Shown in pieces: positions 1 to 11,690 of a stretch of DNA of 64,000 bases. Source of the DNA: Pseudoxanthomonas sp. YR558 (GTDB lineage: Bacteria; Pseudomonadota; Gammaproteobacteria; Xanthomonadales; Xanthomonadaceae); assembly GCF_900116385.1 (NCBI RefSeq), contig NZ_FPCI01000001.1, positions 1,674,001 through 1,738,000 of the forward strand, given 5' to 3'. The notes under the pieces were generated by a model. It saw only the letters and a program-made list of their open reading frames with translations, made no database searches and was not told the DNA's origin. Each line of letters starts with the position of its first letter. Position 1 is the stretch's first letter. The translations under genes and the position numbers were made by a program.

Positions 1-550
1 GGAAAATCTCCGCGACAGCCGCATCGATCTTCGCGCCACGCTCCTCAGGCTTGGTGCGGCCGACGCGGCCGACTGCGACGCCCGTCCAGACCAGGCGATT
101 CTGCTTCGCGTCCACCAGATCCACGTTGAGCGTACCCTCGGTGTACTTGTAGACGTCGGTACGGTCGCGCCAGTACGGCACGGCGAAGTACCGCCGCGCG
201 CGGTAGCTGTAGTAGTAGTCGTAGTCGACTTCCGGCGTGCTCACTACGTCGGTTTTTTCCTGCATGTACGCGTTGAGGTTCACCCACAGGTCGGGCGACT
301 TCTCGTCATACACGTAGCCTCGCGCCTCCATCTGCGCACGCGCCGCGTCCTTGGTGCGCCCGCTGGTCAGCGTGGCGTAGCCTTGGCTTTCGATCGCCAG
401 CGGTGTGTAGAACGCAAACGTGCGGTACTGGGTGAAGTTGGCGGATGGGTCGACGTCGCTGGTGACGCGCGGGCCGGTGGCGCAGGCCGCCAGCACGAGC
501 GTGGCGGCCAGCAACAGAGTGCGGCAGGTCAGGCGGGCGATCAGGGTCAT
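1..550 (-). CDS. DUF4136-type outer-membrane lipoprotein (C-terminus cut by window edge)
   Basis: The first ~183 residues of a secreted lipoprotein are visible; the C-terminus lies beyond base 1. The N-terminus is basic, then hydrophobic, and ends in a lipobox (LVLAAC), so the mature protein would start at that Cys and be lipid-anchored. The next part (SDVDPSANFTQYRTFAFYTP) and the later stretch running into VWTGVAVGR match the DUF4136 pattern as I know it. A Tyr-rich linker (YDYYYSYRARRYF) sits mid-protein. The family has no established enzymatic role. It lies 102 bp downstream of thiC on the same strand, with a hairpin between them, so it is probably a separate unit. Confidence 0.75.
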   Translation of the reverse strand, partial: MTLIARLTCRTLLLAATLVLAACATGPRVTSDVDPSANFTQYRTFAFYTPLAIESQGYATLTSGRTKDAARAQMEARGYVYDEKSPDLWVNLNAYMQEKTDVVSTPEVDYDYYYSYRARRYFAVPYWRDRTDVYKYTEGTLNVDLVDAKQNRLVWTGVAVGRVGRTKPEERGAKIDAAVAEIF

Positions 551-574
551 GGCAGGTCTCCGGAAGTTCGGTGC

Positions 575-596
575 GGGCCGCCACCCATGGCGGCCC
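575..596 (-). terminator. GC-rich hairpin between thiC and the DUF4136 gene
   Basis: Perfect 8-bp stem GGGCCGCC / GGCGGCCC around a 6-nt loop, 57 bp after the thiC stop. The downstream side on the minus strand is not U-rich, so terminator activity is plausible rather than demonstrated. Confidence 0.4.
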
Positions 597-652
597 GTTT
601 CCCTCTTCTACGCAGTCCCGGGTCGATCCGTCGCACGGATCCGCCCCCCGGT

Positions 653-2784
<2,132 letters not shown>

Positions 2785-2820
2785 GCGCGAATTAGACCAC
2801 AACAATGTCGCTGGGCGTAT

Positions 2821-3663
2821 TCAGTCGAGCAGTGCGGGCGTCAGCAAGCCGGCGGACGCAGGAACGAAGATCGTCGCATCCCCGAACTCCGGCCAGCCCA
2901 CGCGCAACGCGGCCACCACCGACGGGGCTTCGTCATGGGCTTCAAGCAGCCAGGCCGCGAACTGCTGGCACGGCACGTCGGCCGCGGGGCGGCACAGCAG
3001 CGGGCCGGGTGGAATGGGGTCGGAGCGCCAGAGTTCGACCACGCCGGCCGGGCGCCCTGCGTCATAAACATCCGCCGCCAGCGCGGCCACATCCGCGCGA
3101 CCGCTCGCCACGGCGTCCAGGGCCGCCGCATGTGAGCCGGCATACGCGAGTCGACTGAAGGCCTTTGCAGGCTCCAGACCGCGGCGGCGCAGTTCGCGCA
3201 CCGGCACGAAACCACCGGAGGCCGAATCGCGGCCGACGAGCACCAGGCGCAGGGTCTTCGCCTGCCGTTCCAGCTCACCCGGCGCCTCCAGTCCTTGCCG
3301 GGCGATGAGCACGGCGCGGTAGCGGTCCGCCTGCAGCGCCGGCACCTGCGGCACGGGCAGGGTCGTCAGCGTTTCGCTAGCGCGCCGCGCCTGCAGGTAC
3401 CCATGCAGGTTGGGTACGGCCACGTCGACGTCACCACGCCGCAGCGCATCGACGAGCGCAGTCGGCGAGTCGAACAGGCGGAGCTGCACCGGGTGCCGCG
3501 CGCGTAGCCCCAGATAGTCGGCCAAGGGTTGGATCGCCGCCGCCCGGTCGCGTTGCGGATAAGCGTAGGTCGCAATCACCCACGGCCGCGGCGGCGTCTC
3601 CTGCGCCCACGCGGGCAGGACGGACAGCAGCGACAGGACGACGAACAGGAAGACGCGGGTCAT
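2821..3663 (-). CDS. PhnD-like periplasmic substrate-binding protein, orphan
   Basis: A 280-residue protein with a signal peptide (MTRVFLFVVLSLLSVLPAWA, cleavage before QET). The mature N-terminus (IATYAYPQRDRAAAIQPLADYLG) and the stretch ALRRGDVDVAVPNLHGYLQA match the phosphate/phosphonate binding-protein family (PhnD-like). Such proteins hand a ligand to an ABC importer, but no permease or ATPase gene is adjacent. It starts 7 bp after the ilvD stop, so it is probably cotranscribed with ilvD. The TPP riboswitch and thiC follow on the same strand. The ligand is unknown; family membership is fairly secure, function is not. Confidence 0.75.
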   Translation of the reverse strand: MTRVFLFVVLSLLSVLPAWAQETPPRPWVIATYAYPQRDRAAAIQPLADYLGLRARHPVQLRLFDSPTALVDALRRGDVDVAVPNLHGYLQARRASETLTTLPVPQVPALQADRYRAVLIARQGLEAPGELERQAKTLRLVLVGRDSASGGFVPVRELRRRGLEPAKAFSRLAYAGSHAAALDAVASGRADVAALAADVYDAGRPAGVVELWRSDPIPPGPLLCRPAADVPCQQFAAWLLEAHDEAPSVVAALRVGWPEFGDATIFVPASAGLLTPALLD

Positions 3664-3670
3664 CCCGCTA

Positions 3671-5512
3671 TCAGACACCATCCAGCAACTGCTTGTCGCG
3701 TACCGCACCCTTGTCGGCACTGGTCGCGAGCAGGGCGTACGCCTTCAATGCGGTGCTGACCTTGCGCGTACGCGGTTGCGCCGGCTTCCAGCCCTTCACG
3801 TCCTGCTCGGCGCGGCGCACCGCCAGTTCGTCGTCGGAGACCAGCAGCGCGATGGCACGCTGCGGAATATCGATGCGGATGCGGTCGCCATCGCGCACCA
3901 GGCCGATCGCACCGCCCGCGGCGGCTTCCGGCGATGCATGACCGATAGACAGGCCGGAGGTGCCGCCCGAGAACCGGCCATCGGTCAGCAGCGCGCACTG
4001 CTTCCCGAGCCCTTTCGATTTCAGGTAGCTGGTCGGGTACAGCATCTCCTGCATGCCGGGCCCACCCTTGGGGCCTTCGTAACGGATGACGACCACGTCG
4101 CCCGCCTTGACCTCGTCGCCGAGGATGCCGGCCACCGCCGCGTCCTGGCTTTCGAACACGCGCGCGGTACCTTCGAAGACATGGATCGACTCGTCCACGC
4201 CCGCGGTCTTCACCACGCAGCCGTCGCGGGCGATGTTGCCGTAGAGCACCGCCAGGCCGCCCTCCTGCGAGAACGCATGCTCGACACTGCGGATGCACCC
4301 TTCGGCACGATCGGTGTCCAGCGACGGCCAGCGCGTGGCCTGGCTGAAGGCCACCTGGGTGGGGATGCCGGCCGGACCCGCCTTGTAGAAAGTCGTGACC
4401 GCGTCATCGTCGTTGGTCGTGACGTCCCACTTCGCGATTGCATCGCCGAGCGACTTCGCGTGTACGGTGGCGACCCCGGTATGCAGCAGGCCGCCGCGCG
4501 CCAGTTCGCCTAGGATCGCCATGATGCCGCCGGCGCGGTGCACGTCCTCGATGTGGTACTTCTGCGTGTTCGGCGCCACCTTGCACAACTGCGGCACGCG
4601 TCGCGACAGGCGATCGATGTCGCGCATGTCGAACGGCACCTCGCCCTCCTGCGCCGCAGCCAGCAAATGCAGGATGGTGTTGGTGGAACCGCCCATCGCG
4701 ATGTCCAGCGTCATCGCGTTCTCGAATGCCTCGAACGTGGCGATGCCGCGCGGCAACGCCGTCGCGTCTTCACCACCGTACCAACGGTGGCACAGCTCGA
4801 CGGCCAGCACGCCGGCGCGCTTGAACAGTTTTTCGCGATCGGCATGGGTCGCGACCACGGTGCCGTTGCCCGGCAGCGACAGGCCGAGCGCTTCGGTCAG
4901 GCAGTTCATCGAGTTGGCGGTGAACATGCCGCTGCAGGAGCCGCAGGTGGGGCACGCGCTGCGCTCGACCGCCGCGACTTCCTCATCGGACACGTTCGGG
5001 TCGGCCGCCATCACCATCGCATCGACCAGATCGAGCTTGTGGTCGGCCAGTCGCGTCTTGCCCGCTTCCATCGGCCCGCCGGACACGAACACGGTGGGGA
5101 TGTTGAGGCGCAACGCCGCCATCAGCATGCCGGGGGTGATCTTGTCGCAGTTGGAGATGCACACCAGCGCGTCGGCGCAATGTGCGTTGACCATGTACTC
5201 GACCGAGTCGGCGATCACTTCGCGCGACGGCAGCGAGTACAGCATGCCGTCGTGGCCCATCGCGATGCCGTCGTCGACGGCGATGGTGTCGAACTCCTTG
5301 GCGACCCCGCCGACCCGTTCGATTTCACGTGCAACCAATTGCCCCAGATCCTTCAGGTGCACATGCCCTGGAACGAATTGGGTGAAGGAGTTGGCCACCG
5401 CGACGATGGGCTTGTGGAAGTCCTCGTCCTTCATGCCGGTCGCGCGCCACAGCGCACGGGCACCGGCCATGTTGCGGCCATGGGTGGAGGTCTTGGAACG
5501 GTATTCGGGCAT
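3671..5512 (-). CDS. ilvD: Dihydroxy-acid dehydratase
   Basis: IlvD dehydrates 2,3-dihydroxy-3-methylbutanoate and -pentanoate to the 2-keto acids, the third common step of valine and isoleucine synthesis. At 613 residues it is full length. Visible family signatures are [18 protein letters not shown], the iron-sulfur motif [31 protein letters not shown] and [23 protein letters not shown]. It is transcribed away from the ilvC-leuB run, with a shared ~366 bp control region holding the ilv attenuator and a dyad near the ilvD promoter side. The PhnD-like gene follows 7 bp downstream. Confidence 0.98.
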   Translation of the reverse strand: MPEYRSKTSTHGRNMAGARALWRATGMKDEDFHKPIVAVANSFTQFVPGHVHLKDLGQLVAREIERVGGVAKEFDTIAVDDGIAMGHDGMLYSLPSREVIADSVEYMVNAHCADALVCISNCDKITPGMLMAALRLNIPTVFVSGGPMEAGKTRLADHKLDLVDAMVMAADPNVSDEEVAAVERSACPTCGSCSGMFTANSMNCLTEALGLSLPGNGTVVATHADREKLFKRAGVLAVELCHRWYGGEDATALPRGIATFEAFENAMTLDIAMGGSTNTILHLLAAAQEGEVPFDMRDIDRLSRRVPQLCKVAPNTQKYHIEDVHRAGGIMAILGELARGGLLHTGVATVHAKSLGDAIAKWDVTTNDDDAVTTFYKAGPAGIPTQVAFSQATRWPSLDTDRAEGCIRSVEHAFSQEGGLAVLYGNIARDGCVVKTAGVDESIHVFEGTARVFESQDAAVAGILGDEVKAGDVVVIRYEGPKGGPGMQEMLYPTSYLKSKGLGKQCALLTDGRFSGGTSGLSIGHASPEAAAGGAIGLVRDGDRIRIDIPQRAIALLVSDDELAVRRAEQDVKGWKPAQPRTRKVSTALKAYALLATSADKGAVRDKQLLDGV

Positions 5513-5568
5513 GGAAACAGCCGACGTTGCGACAGCGTGGGGAGCCTGATTCTGCGGCGTTTTCTAGG

Positions 5569-5595
5569 TTTCAGTTGCAACCATCTCGACTGAAA
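5569..5595. promoter_or_regulatory. Dyad TTTCAGT-N13-ACTGAAA between ilvD and the ilv leader
   Basis: Perfect 7-bp inverted arms separated by 13 bp, centred about 70 bp from the ilvD start and about 45 bp upstream of the TTGACA box of the ilv leader. The symmetry and position suit an operator for a dimeric regulator of one or both divergent units. No regulator gene is adjacent, so this is a candidate only. Confidence 0.4.
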
Positions 5596-5627
5596 TCATC
5601 CGATCGTCGCAAACGACGGAAAAGCGC

Positions 5628-5656
5628 TTGACACGGTTTGGAGCGGCATGTTTCTC
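5628..5656 (+). promoter_or_regulatory. Candidate promoter of the ilv-leu operon
   Basis: A perfect -35 hexamer TTGACA lies at 5628-5633. A -10 box at 17-bp spacing would be the weak TTTCTC at 5651-5656. That would place the transcription start at about 5663, at or next to the ATG of the leader peptide (5664). The -35 box is clear; the -10 box is uncertain. Confidence 0.45.
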
Positions 5657-5663
5657 TTGCCGC

Positions 5664-5777
5664 ATGTTGCAACGCCACACGCCCACGACGAACGACCCCA
5701 CCGCATCCGCTGCGGCGTCTTTCCTCGTACTCGTCCTTATTACCTCGCCCACAAGTGCGGGACGGACCGGCGTGTAA
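5664..5777 (+). CDS. ilvL: ilv operon leader peptide (attenuation sensor)
   Basis: A 37-codon frame ending [18 protein letters not shown] and TAA. The run of Leu-Val-Leu-Val-Leu-Ile codons (5724-5741) is what a ribosome-stalling sensor for all three branched-chain amino acids needs, as in E. coli IlvL. The stop is 23 nt before the attenuator stem, and a sequence able to compete for the terminator arm starts at 5753, 11 nt after the last Ile codon. No Shine-Dalgarno sequence is visible before the ATG and there is no earlier in-frame start. With the TTGACA box placed as it is, the peptide may be made from a very short or absent 5' UTR (inference). It is the first frame of the ilvC-leuB run. Confidence 0.85.
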   Translation: MLQRHTPTTNDPTASAAASFLVLVLITSPTSAGRTGV

Positions 5778-5834
5778 GCAGCAGAAACGCCAGATTCGCA
5801 AAACCCCGCACTGAGAAGTGCGGGGTTTTTTGTT
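5753..5834 (+). terminator. ilv attenuator: antiterminator arm plus intrinsic terminator
   Basis: The terminator is a 9-bp perfect stem CCCCGCACT-GAGA-AGTGCGGGG (5804-5825) followed by six T residues. Upstream, AAGTGCGGGA (5753-5762), within the end of the leader peptide frame, is complementary to the 5' arm of that stem. Pairing there would prevent terminator formation. A ribosome stalled in the Leu/Val/Ile run would leave the upstream arm free and let transcription run into ilvC. Confidence 0.9.
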
Positions 5835-5878
5835 TAAGCCCCCTCGATTCCCCATCAACCCTCAGGAAAACCCGCGCC

Positions 5879-6886
5879 ATGACCACCGCCAACGCTCTCC
5901 CGCATCCCAAGATCACCGTCGTCGGCTACGGCAGCCAGGGCCGCGCGCATGCGCTGAACCTGCGCGATTCCGGCTTCGACGTGACCGTCGGCCTGCGCCC
6001 GGGTGGCCCGACCGAAGCGAAGGCACAGGCCGACGGCTTCGTGGTGAAAGCGGTCGCCGACGCAGTGAAGGACGCCGACCTGGTCGCGGTGCTGACGCCG
6101 GACATGGTGCAGAAGAAGCTCTACGCCGACGTGCTGGCGCCGAACATGAAGCAGGGTGCCGTGCTGCTGTTCGCGCACGGCCTCAACGTCCACTTCGGCA
6201 TGATCGAACCGCGCGCCGACCTGGACGTGGTGCTGGTGGCGCCGAAGGGCCCGGGCGCGCTGGTGCGTCGCGAATACGAAATCGGCCGTGGCGTGCCCTG
6301 CATCTACGCCATCTACCAGGACAAGAGCGGCCAGGCCGAGCAGTTTGCTCTGGCCTACGCCGGCGGCCTGGGCGGCGCACGTGCCAACATCATCAAGACC
6401 ACGTTCAAGGAAGAGACCGAAACCGACCTGTTCGGCGAGCAGGCCGTGCTGTGCGGCGGCGCCTCGTCGCTGGTGCAGGCCGGCTTCGAGACGCTGGTGG
6501 AAGCCGGCTATCAGCCCGAGATCGCGTACTACGAAGTGCTGCACGAGCTGAAGCTGATCGTCGACCTGTTCTACGAAGGCGGCATCACCCGCATGCTGGA
6601 GTTCATCTCCGAGACCGCGCAGTACGGCGACTTCGTCAGCGGCCCGCGCGTCATCGACGCCTCGGTGAAGGCGCGCATGAAGGACGTGCTGACCGACATC
6701 CAGAACGGCACCTTCACCCGCAACTGGCAGGCCGAGTACGACGCGGGCCTGCCGAACTACAAGAAGTTCCAGCAGGCCGACAAGGACCACCCGATCGAGA
6801 AGGTCGGCAAGGAACTGCGCGCGAAGATGGTGTGGCTGCAGGCCAATGCCGCGCAACCCGATACAGACGAGCAGGCCGCCGCATGA
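5879..6886 (+). CDS. ilvC: Ketol-acid reductoisomerase (NADP+)
   Basis: IlvC isomerises and reduces acetolactate or acetohydroxybutyrate to the dihydroxy acids used by IlvD. The 335-residue length fits the short class. The Rossmann start [18 protein letters not shown] carries the dinucleotide-binding glycine pattern, and E-rich metal-site helices ([33 protein letters not shown]) follow. The ATG at 5879 was chosen over an in-frame ATG 77 codons earlier because that one precedes the attenuator; AGGA lies 11 nt upstream. Its TGA overlaps the ilvG ATG (ATGA), suggesting translational coupling. Expression should depend on attenuator read-through. Confidence 0.97.
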   Translation: MTTANALPHPKITVVGYGSQGRAHALNLRDSGFDVTVGLRPGGPTEAKAQADGFVVKAVADAVKDADLVAVLTPDMVQKKLYADVLAPNMKQGAVLLFAHGLNVHFGMIEPRADLDVVLVAPKGPGALVRREYEIGRGVPCIYAIYQDKSGQAEQFALAYAGGLGGARANIIKTTFKEETETDLFGEQAVLCGGASSLVQAGFETLVEAGYQPEIAYYEVLHELKLIVDLFYEGGITRMLEFISETAQYGDFVSGPRVIDASVKARMKDVLTDIQNGTFTRNWQAEYDAGLPNYKKFQQADKDHPIEKVGKELRAKMVWLQANAAQPDTDEQAAA

Positions 6887-8631
6887 ACGCCGCCGCGGCC
6901 ACTGCCCCACGCAATGGCGCCCGCTGGCTGGCCCACGCCCTGGAAGCCGAGGGCGTGGACACGCTGTTCGGCTATCCCGGCGGCACCATCATGCCGTTCT
7001 ACGACGCACTGGTAGACTCCAACCTCAAGCACATCCTGGTACGCCATGAGCAGGGCGCGGCGCTGGCCGCGAACGGGTACGCCCGCGCCAGCGGCAAGGT
7101 GGGCGTGTGCGTGGCCACCTCCGGCCCCGGCGCGTCCAACCTGGTGACCGGCATCGCCGATGCGATGCTGGACTCGGTGCCGATGGTCTGCCTGACCGGC
7201 CAGGTCGCCACCACGCTGATGGGCACCGACGCGTTCCAGGAACTGGACGTGTTCGGCCTGACCCTGCCGATCGTGAAGCACAGCTTCGTCGCCCGGCGCG
7301 TGGACGACCTGCCGGAGATGGTGCGCGAAGCCTTCCGCATCGCGCGCGAGGGCCGCCCCGGCCCGGTGCTGATCGACCTGCCGAAAGACGTGCAGATGTC
7401 CGACGCCTCGCATCTGCCCGACCATGTGCCGGCCAGCGTCGATCCGATCTCGGCACCGGAAGACGCGAGGCTGGCCGATGCGCTGGCCGCCATCGCCGGC
7501 GCCGAGAAGCCGGTCATCTACGGGGGCGGCGGCATCGGCATTGCCGACGCGGTGGACGCGTTCCGCCAGTTCGTCGATGCGACGAAGATCCCTACCGTGC
7601 TGACGCTGCGCGGCTTGGGCGCGCTGCCCGCCAACCATCCGCATTACCTCGGCATGCTGGGCATGCACGGCACCCGCGCGGCCAACATGGCGGTGCAGGA
7701 ATCGGACCTGCTGATCGTGGTCGGCGCGCGCTTCGACGACCGCGCCACCGGCAAGCTGGCCGAGTTCGCCCCGTTCGCCCGCGTGCTGCACGTGGACGCC
7801 GACGCTTACGAGATCGGCAAGCTGCGCACGGCCGACATCGCCGTTCCCGGCGACGTGGGCGCCAGCCTGAAGGCGCTGACGGCGGCACGCAGCACCTGCG
7901 ATGAATGGCGCAAGCGCTGCGTGGGCAATCGCGAGCGTTTCGGCTTCCGCTACGACGCGCCTGGCAGCGACATCTACGCACCCGGCCTGCTGAAGCGGCT
8001 GAGCGAAGTCGCGCCGGCCGACGCGATCATCGCGTGCGACGTGGGCCAGCACCAGATGTGGGTGGCACAGCACTGCAAGTTCACCCACCCGCGCAACCAC
8101 CTGACCAGCGGCGCGCTGGGCACGATGGGCTTCGGCCTGCCCGCGGCGATGGGCGCGCAGTTCGCCTGTCCGGACCGCACCGTCATCCTGGTCAACGGCG
8201 ATGGCGGCTTCATGATGAACGTGCAGGAGCTGGCGACCATTGCCCGCTGCAAGCTGCCGGTGAAGATCGTACTGATCGACAACAGCGCACTGGGCATGGT
8301 GCGGCAGTGGCAGGAACTGTTCTTCGCCGAGCGCTACAGCGAGATCGATCTGTCCGACAACCCGGATTTCGCCGCGCTGGCGCGCGTGTTCGGCATCCCG
8401 GCGCGCCACATCGACCTGCGCGACGAGGTCGAGGACGCGTTGGCCGACCTGCTGGCACAGCCCGGGCCCGCCCTGTTGCACGTCACCATCGACATCAAGG
8501 CGAACGTCTGGCCGCTGGTGCCGCCGAACCACGCCAACAGTTCGATGCTGGATGCCAATCCCGCGAAACCATCCGCCGAGCCTGCCGTCGCGGCCGACGG
8601 CACGGAGAAAAAGAATGCGTTACCGGCTTGA
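6883..8631 (+). CDS. ilvG: Acetolactate synthase, catalytic (large) subunit
   Basis: This ThDP-dependent enzyme joins pyruvate with pyruvate or 2-ketobutyrate, the committed step to valine/leucine or isoleucine. At 582 residues it is full length. The cofactor-activating Glu is in RHEQGAA (E56). The ThDP/Mg motif starts near residue 438 ([20 protein letters not shown]) and runs into [15 protein letters not shown]. The start is fixed by the ATGA overlap with ilvC. Its last 17 bases overlap the start of ilvM, which encodes the regulatory subunit. The name ilvG is chosen because the partner is IlvM-sized; ilvB would also be defensible. Confidence 0.95.
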   Translation: MNAAAATAPRNGARWLAHALEAEGVDTLFGYPGGTIMPFYDALVDSNLKHILVRHEQGAALAANGYARASGKVGVCVATSGPGASNLVTGIADAMLDSVPMVCLTGQVATTLMGTDAFQELDVFGLTLPIVKHSFVARRVDDLPEMVREAFRIAREGRPGPVLIDLPKDVQMSDASHLPDHVPASVDPISAPEDARLADALAAIAGAEKPVIYGGGGIGIADAVDAFRQFVDATKIPTVLTLRGLGALPANHPHYLGMLGMHGTRAANMAVQESDLLIVVGARFDDRATGKLAEFAPFARVLHVDADAYEIGKLRTADIAVPGDVGASLKALTAARSTCDEWRKRCVGNRERFGFRYDAPGSDIYAPGLLKRLSEVAPADAIIACDVGQHQMWVAQHCKFTHPRNHLTSGALGTMGFGLPAAMGAQFACPDRTVILVNGDGGFMMNVQELATIARCKLPVKIVLIDNSALGMVRQWQELFFAERYSEIDLSDNPDFAALARVFGIPARHIDLRDEVEDALADLLAQPGPALLHVTIDIKANVWPLVPPNHANSSMLDANPAKPSAEPAVAADGTEKKNALPA

Positions 8632-8887
8632 ACTCAAGCTCAAACCCGCGGAGGGCGCCCTGCTGCGCGTGCTGGGCATGATCGAGCGCCGTGGCTTTCC
8701 GCCGCACGCGGTGCATGCCACCCACGACGGCGAAGGCTATTGGGCACTGGCGCTGGTGATCGACAGCACCCGCGCGCCGGAGACGCTGCGCCAGCAACTG
8801 CTGAAAATCTACGATGTCGAGGAACTGTCCTTCAGCGCCGTGCAGGAACTGAGCCGGGATCGTCGCCCCCAGGACCGCGCCGCATGA
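8615..8887 (+). CDS. ilvM: Acetolactate synthase small subunit (single ACT domain)
   Basis: A 90-residue protein beginning [28 protein letters not shown], the first strand and helix of an ACT domain. This matches the short small subunit of isozyme II (IlvM) rather than the longer IlvN/IlvH. It binds and stabilises the large subunit; IlvM-type subunits generally give weak valine inhibition. The gene starts 17 bp inside ilvG, with GGAG a few bases upstream, so production of the two subunits is probably coupled. Its TGA overlaps an ATG (8884) of a tiny frame that ends inside ilvA. Confidence 0.92.
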   Translation: MRYRLELKLKPAEGALLRVLGMIERRGFPPHAVHATHDGEGYWALALVIDSTRAPETLRQQLLKIYDVEELSFSAVQELSRDRRPQDRAA

Positions 8888-8967
8888 AAGCCGCACCCGC
8901 CAACGCGGTCGTCGCGGTCCGGAGGCGTCTTCTTCGACATCAGCCGTTCGCGTGCCGCGATGCCTGA
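8884..8967 (+). other. 27-codon linking frame between ilvM and ilvA (possible coupling ORF)
   Basis: An ATGA overlap with the ilvM stop opens a frame of 27 codons (MKAAPANAVVAVRRRLLRH...) whose TGA falls 8 bp into ilvA. The product resembles no protein I know. The arrangement, with start on the previous stop and end just past the next start, would carry ribosomes across the 72 bp between ilvM and ilvA. It may equally be chance. Confidence 0.3.
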
Positions 8968-10093
8968 TGCCGGCCGCGCCCCCGCCAGCAACGAACCGGA
9001 CGTAGGCGACGTCGTCGTCACCGTGGCCGACGTACTGGCGGCGCAGGCGCGGCTGCGTCGTTACCTGCCGCCCACCCCGCTGCACCATGCGGAACGCTTC
9101 GGCGTGATGCTGAAGCTGGAGAACCTGCAGCGCACGGGTTCCTACAAGGTCCGCGGCGCGTTGAACGCGCTGCTGGCCGCCCGCGAGCGCGGCGACCGTC
9201 GTCCCGTGATCGCCGCGTCGGCCGGCAATCATGCGCAGGGCCTGGCCTGGGCTGCATACCGCCTGGGCGTGCAGGCCATCACGGTGATGCCGCATGGCGC
9301 ACCGGAAACCAAGATCGCCGGTGTCGCGCACTGGGGCGCCACCGTGCGCCAGCACGGCGACAGCTACGACGAAGCCTTCGCCTTCGCGAAGGAACTGGCC
9401 GAGCAGAATGGCTACCGCTTCCTGTCCGCCTTCGACGATCCGGACGTGATCGCGGGCCAGGGCACGGTCGGCATCGAGATCGCACCGTACACCCCGGATG
9501 TCGTCATCGTGCCGATCGGCGGTGGCGGGCTGGCCTCGGGCGTGGCGCTGGCGCTGAAATCGCAAGGCGTGCGCGTGGTCGGCGCGCAGGTCGAAGGCGT
9601 GGATTCCATGATCCGCGCGATGAAGGGCGACACCGCACCGAAGGATCCCGTCGCCTCGCTGGCCGATGGCGTCCGGGTGAAGGTGCCCGGCTTCATCACC
9701 CGTCGCCTGTGCACGCAGTTGCTGGACGACGTGGTGACCGTGCGCGAAGCCGAACTGCGCGAAACGCTGGTGCGGTTGGCGCTGGAAGAAAACCTGATCG
9801 CCGAAGGCGCCGGCGCGCTAGCGCTGGCCGCGGGCCGGCGCGTGGCCGGCAAGCGCAAATGCGCCGTGGTGTCGGGCGGCAACATCGACGCCACCGTGCT
9901 GGCACAGCTGCTGTCCGACGTGCGGCCGCGTCCGCCGCGCAAGCCGCGCCGCCGCAATGCCGAGGGCGAGCCCTCGCCTGCCAAGGGCCGCGCACCACGC
10001 GCGGCCACGACCCTTTCCCCTGCAAAGACCGGTGCGCGCCGATTCGAAGCGCCCATCACGGAAACAGAAGTACACGAGGAACCCATCTGGTGA
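8960..10093 (+). CDS. ilvA: Threonine dehydratase, short form lacking an ACT domain
   Basis: This PLP enzyme deaminates threonine to 2-ketobutyrate, the entry to isoleucine. The fold-type II core is intact: the PLP lysine is in [12 protein letters not shown] (K63), followed by [14 protein letters not shown], the phosphate loop GGGGLASG and the end motif [10 protein letters not shown]. Biosynthetic IlvA of E. coli has about 514 residues with C-terminal ACT-like regulatory domains. Here the core ends near residue 315 and is followed only by a ~60-residue basic, Pro/Ala-rich tail ([20 protein letters not shown]...). Direct isoleucine feedback through an ACT domain is therefore absent. The TGA overlaps the leuA GTG. 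Confidence 0.93.
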   Translation: MPDAGRAPASNEPDVGDVVVTVADVLAAQARLRRYLPPTPLHHAERFGVMLKLENLQRTGSYKVRGALNALLAARERGDRRPVIAASAGNHAQGLAWAAYRLGVQAITVMPHGAPETKIAGVAHWGATVRQHGDSYDEAFAFAKELAEQNGYRFLSAFDDPDVIAGQGTVGIEIAPYTPDVVIVPIGGGGLASGVALALKSQGVRVVGAQVEGVDSMIRAMKGDTAPKDPVASLADGVRVKVPGFITRRLCTQLLDDVVTVREAELRETLVRLALEENLIAEGAGALALAAGRRVAGKRKCAVVSGGNIDATVLAQLLSDVRPRPPRKPRRRNAEGEPSPAKGRAPRAATTLSPAKTGARRFEAPITETEVHEEPIW

Positions 10094-11643
10094 ACACGCC
10101 AACCCATCCTTCCCCGACGCAGATCCGCATCTTCGACACGACGTTGCGCGATGGCGAGCAATCCCCCGGCTGCAGCATGACGCCGCAACAGAAGCTGGTC
10201 ATGGCGCGCGGCCTGGCCGACCTGGGCGTGGACGCGATCGAGACCGGCTTCCCGGCGAGCTCGCAGTCCGACCGCGAAGCGCATGCGCTGATCGCCCGCG
10301 AGCTGCGCGACACCACGCTGGTCGTGCTGTCGCGCTGCCTGGCCACCGACATCGAGACCTCGCTGCGCACGGTGACCGCCGCCGCGAGGCCGCGGCTGCA
10401 CCTGTTCCTGTCCACCAGCCCGCTGCATCGCGAGCACAAGCTGCGGATGAGCCGCGAACAGGTGCTGGAATCCATCGACAAGCACGTGCGCATGGCACGC
10501 GGCCATATCGACGACATCGAGTTCTCCGCCGAAGACGCGACCCGCACCGAGGAGGACTTCCTGCACGAGGCGATCGCCACCGCCATTTCCGCCGGCGCGA
10601 CCACCATCAACCTGCCGGATACGGTGGGCTTCACCACGCCGGAAGAGATCCGCGGCATGTTCGAGCGCGCGATCGCCCGCGTGCCCGGTGCCGACAAAGT
10701 GGTGTTCAGCGCCCACTGCCACAACGACCTGGGGCTGGCGGTCGCGAACTCGCTGGCGGCCATCGAGGGCGGCGCGCGCCAGGTGGAAGGATCGATCAAC
10801 GGCATCGGCGAACGCGCGGGCAACTGCGCCATCGAGGAGCTGGTGATGGCGCTGAAGGTCCGCAATGCCTTCTATAACCTGGATACGCGCATCGATACCC
10901 GCCGCATCGTGCCCACGTCGCAGCTGCTGTCGCGCCTGGTCGGCATGCCGGTCCAGCGCAACAAGGCCATCGTCGGCGCCAATGCGTTCGCCCACGAGTC
11001 CGGCATCCACCAGCACGGCATGCTGCGCCACCGCGGCACCTACGAGATCATGCAGCCGCAGGATGTGGGCTGGCCGTCGTCGCAGATGGTGCTGGGCCGC
11101 CACAGCGGCCGCGCCGCGGTGGAACAGCGCCTGCGTGCGCTGGGCTACTGGCTGGAAGAGGACGAACTGAAGCTGGTGTTCGAACAGTTCAAGACGCTGT
11201 GCGAGAAGCAGCGCGTAGTCGGCGATGCCGACCTGCAGGCACTGATGCAGGATGCCGCCGTCAGCGACGGTTATCGCCTGGCCTCGATGACCATCAGCGA
11301 CGTGGGAAGCCGCGCCAACGCGCTGGTCGAGTTGTCCGACCCGGACGGCAACCGCGTCTCCGAGACCGCGCAGGGCAACGGACCGGTCGATGCGCTGTTC
11401 AGCGCATTGGCGGCCGCCACCGGCGTGCAGCTGCAGTTGGAGAGCTACCAGGTGCACAGCGTTGGCATCGGCGCGGACGCGCGTGGCGAAGCCAGCCTGT
11501 CGGTACGTTGCGACGGCGAGGAGTACGAAGGCACGGGCACCAGCAAGGACATCATCGAGGCCAGCGCGCTGGCCTGGCTGGATGTCGCCAACCGGCTGCT
11601 GCGCCAGCGCCGCGTCGAGAAGCAGGAAGCAGCGGCCGCCTGA
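10090..11643 (+). CDS. leuA: 2-Isopropylmalate synthase
   Basis: LeuA condenses 2-ketoisovalerate with acetyl-CoA, the first step of leucine synthesis. The 517-residue protein has the DRE-TIM barrel start [15 protein letters not shown], the metal-binding [13 protein letters not shown] (about residue 207) and [14 protein letters not shown]. It keeps the C-terminal LeuA allosteric domain (about residue 385 to the end), so leucine feedback is expected. It starts with GTG in a 4-bp GTGA overlap with the ilvA stop; no earlier start fits the family alignment. A 47-bp gap without a terminator separates it from leuC. Confidence 0.97.
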   Translation: MNTPTHPSPTQIRIFDTTLRDGEQSPGCSMTPQQKLVMARGLADLGVDAIETGFPASSQSDREAHALIARELRDTTLVVLSRCLATDIETSLRTVTAAARPRLHLFLSTSPLHREHKLRMSREQVLESIDKHVRMARGHIDDIEFSAEDATRTEEDFLHEAIATAISAGATTINLPDTVGFTTPEEIRGMFERAIARVPGADKVVFSAHCHNDLGLAVANSLAAIEGGARQVEGSINGIGERAGNCAIEELVMALKVRNAFYNLDTRIDTRRIVPTSQLLSRLVGMPVQRNKAIVGANAFAHESGIHQHGMLRHRGTYEIMQPQDVGWPSSQMVLGRHSGRAAVEQRLRALGYWLEEDELKLVFEQFKTLCEKQRVVGDADLQALMQDAAVSDGYRLASMTISDVGSRANALVELSDPDGNRVSETAQGNGPVDALFSALAAATGVQLQLESYQVHSVGIGADARGEASLSVRCDGEEYEGTGTSKDIIEASALAWLDVANRLLRQRRVEKQEAAAA

Positions 11644-11690
11644 AGCGCTACCCCGTTTTCCACCCCGTCCAACGCACCACCGGAATCCGC

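Noticed and set aside
5648..5878. In-frame extension of ilvC to the ATG at 5648
   Set aside because: It would translate through the attenuator stem and its residues do not match any ketol-acid reductoisomerase N-terminus. The leader peptide occupies another frame there.
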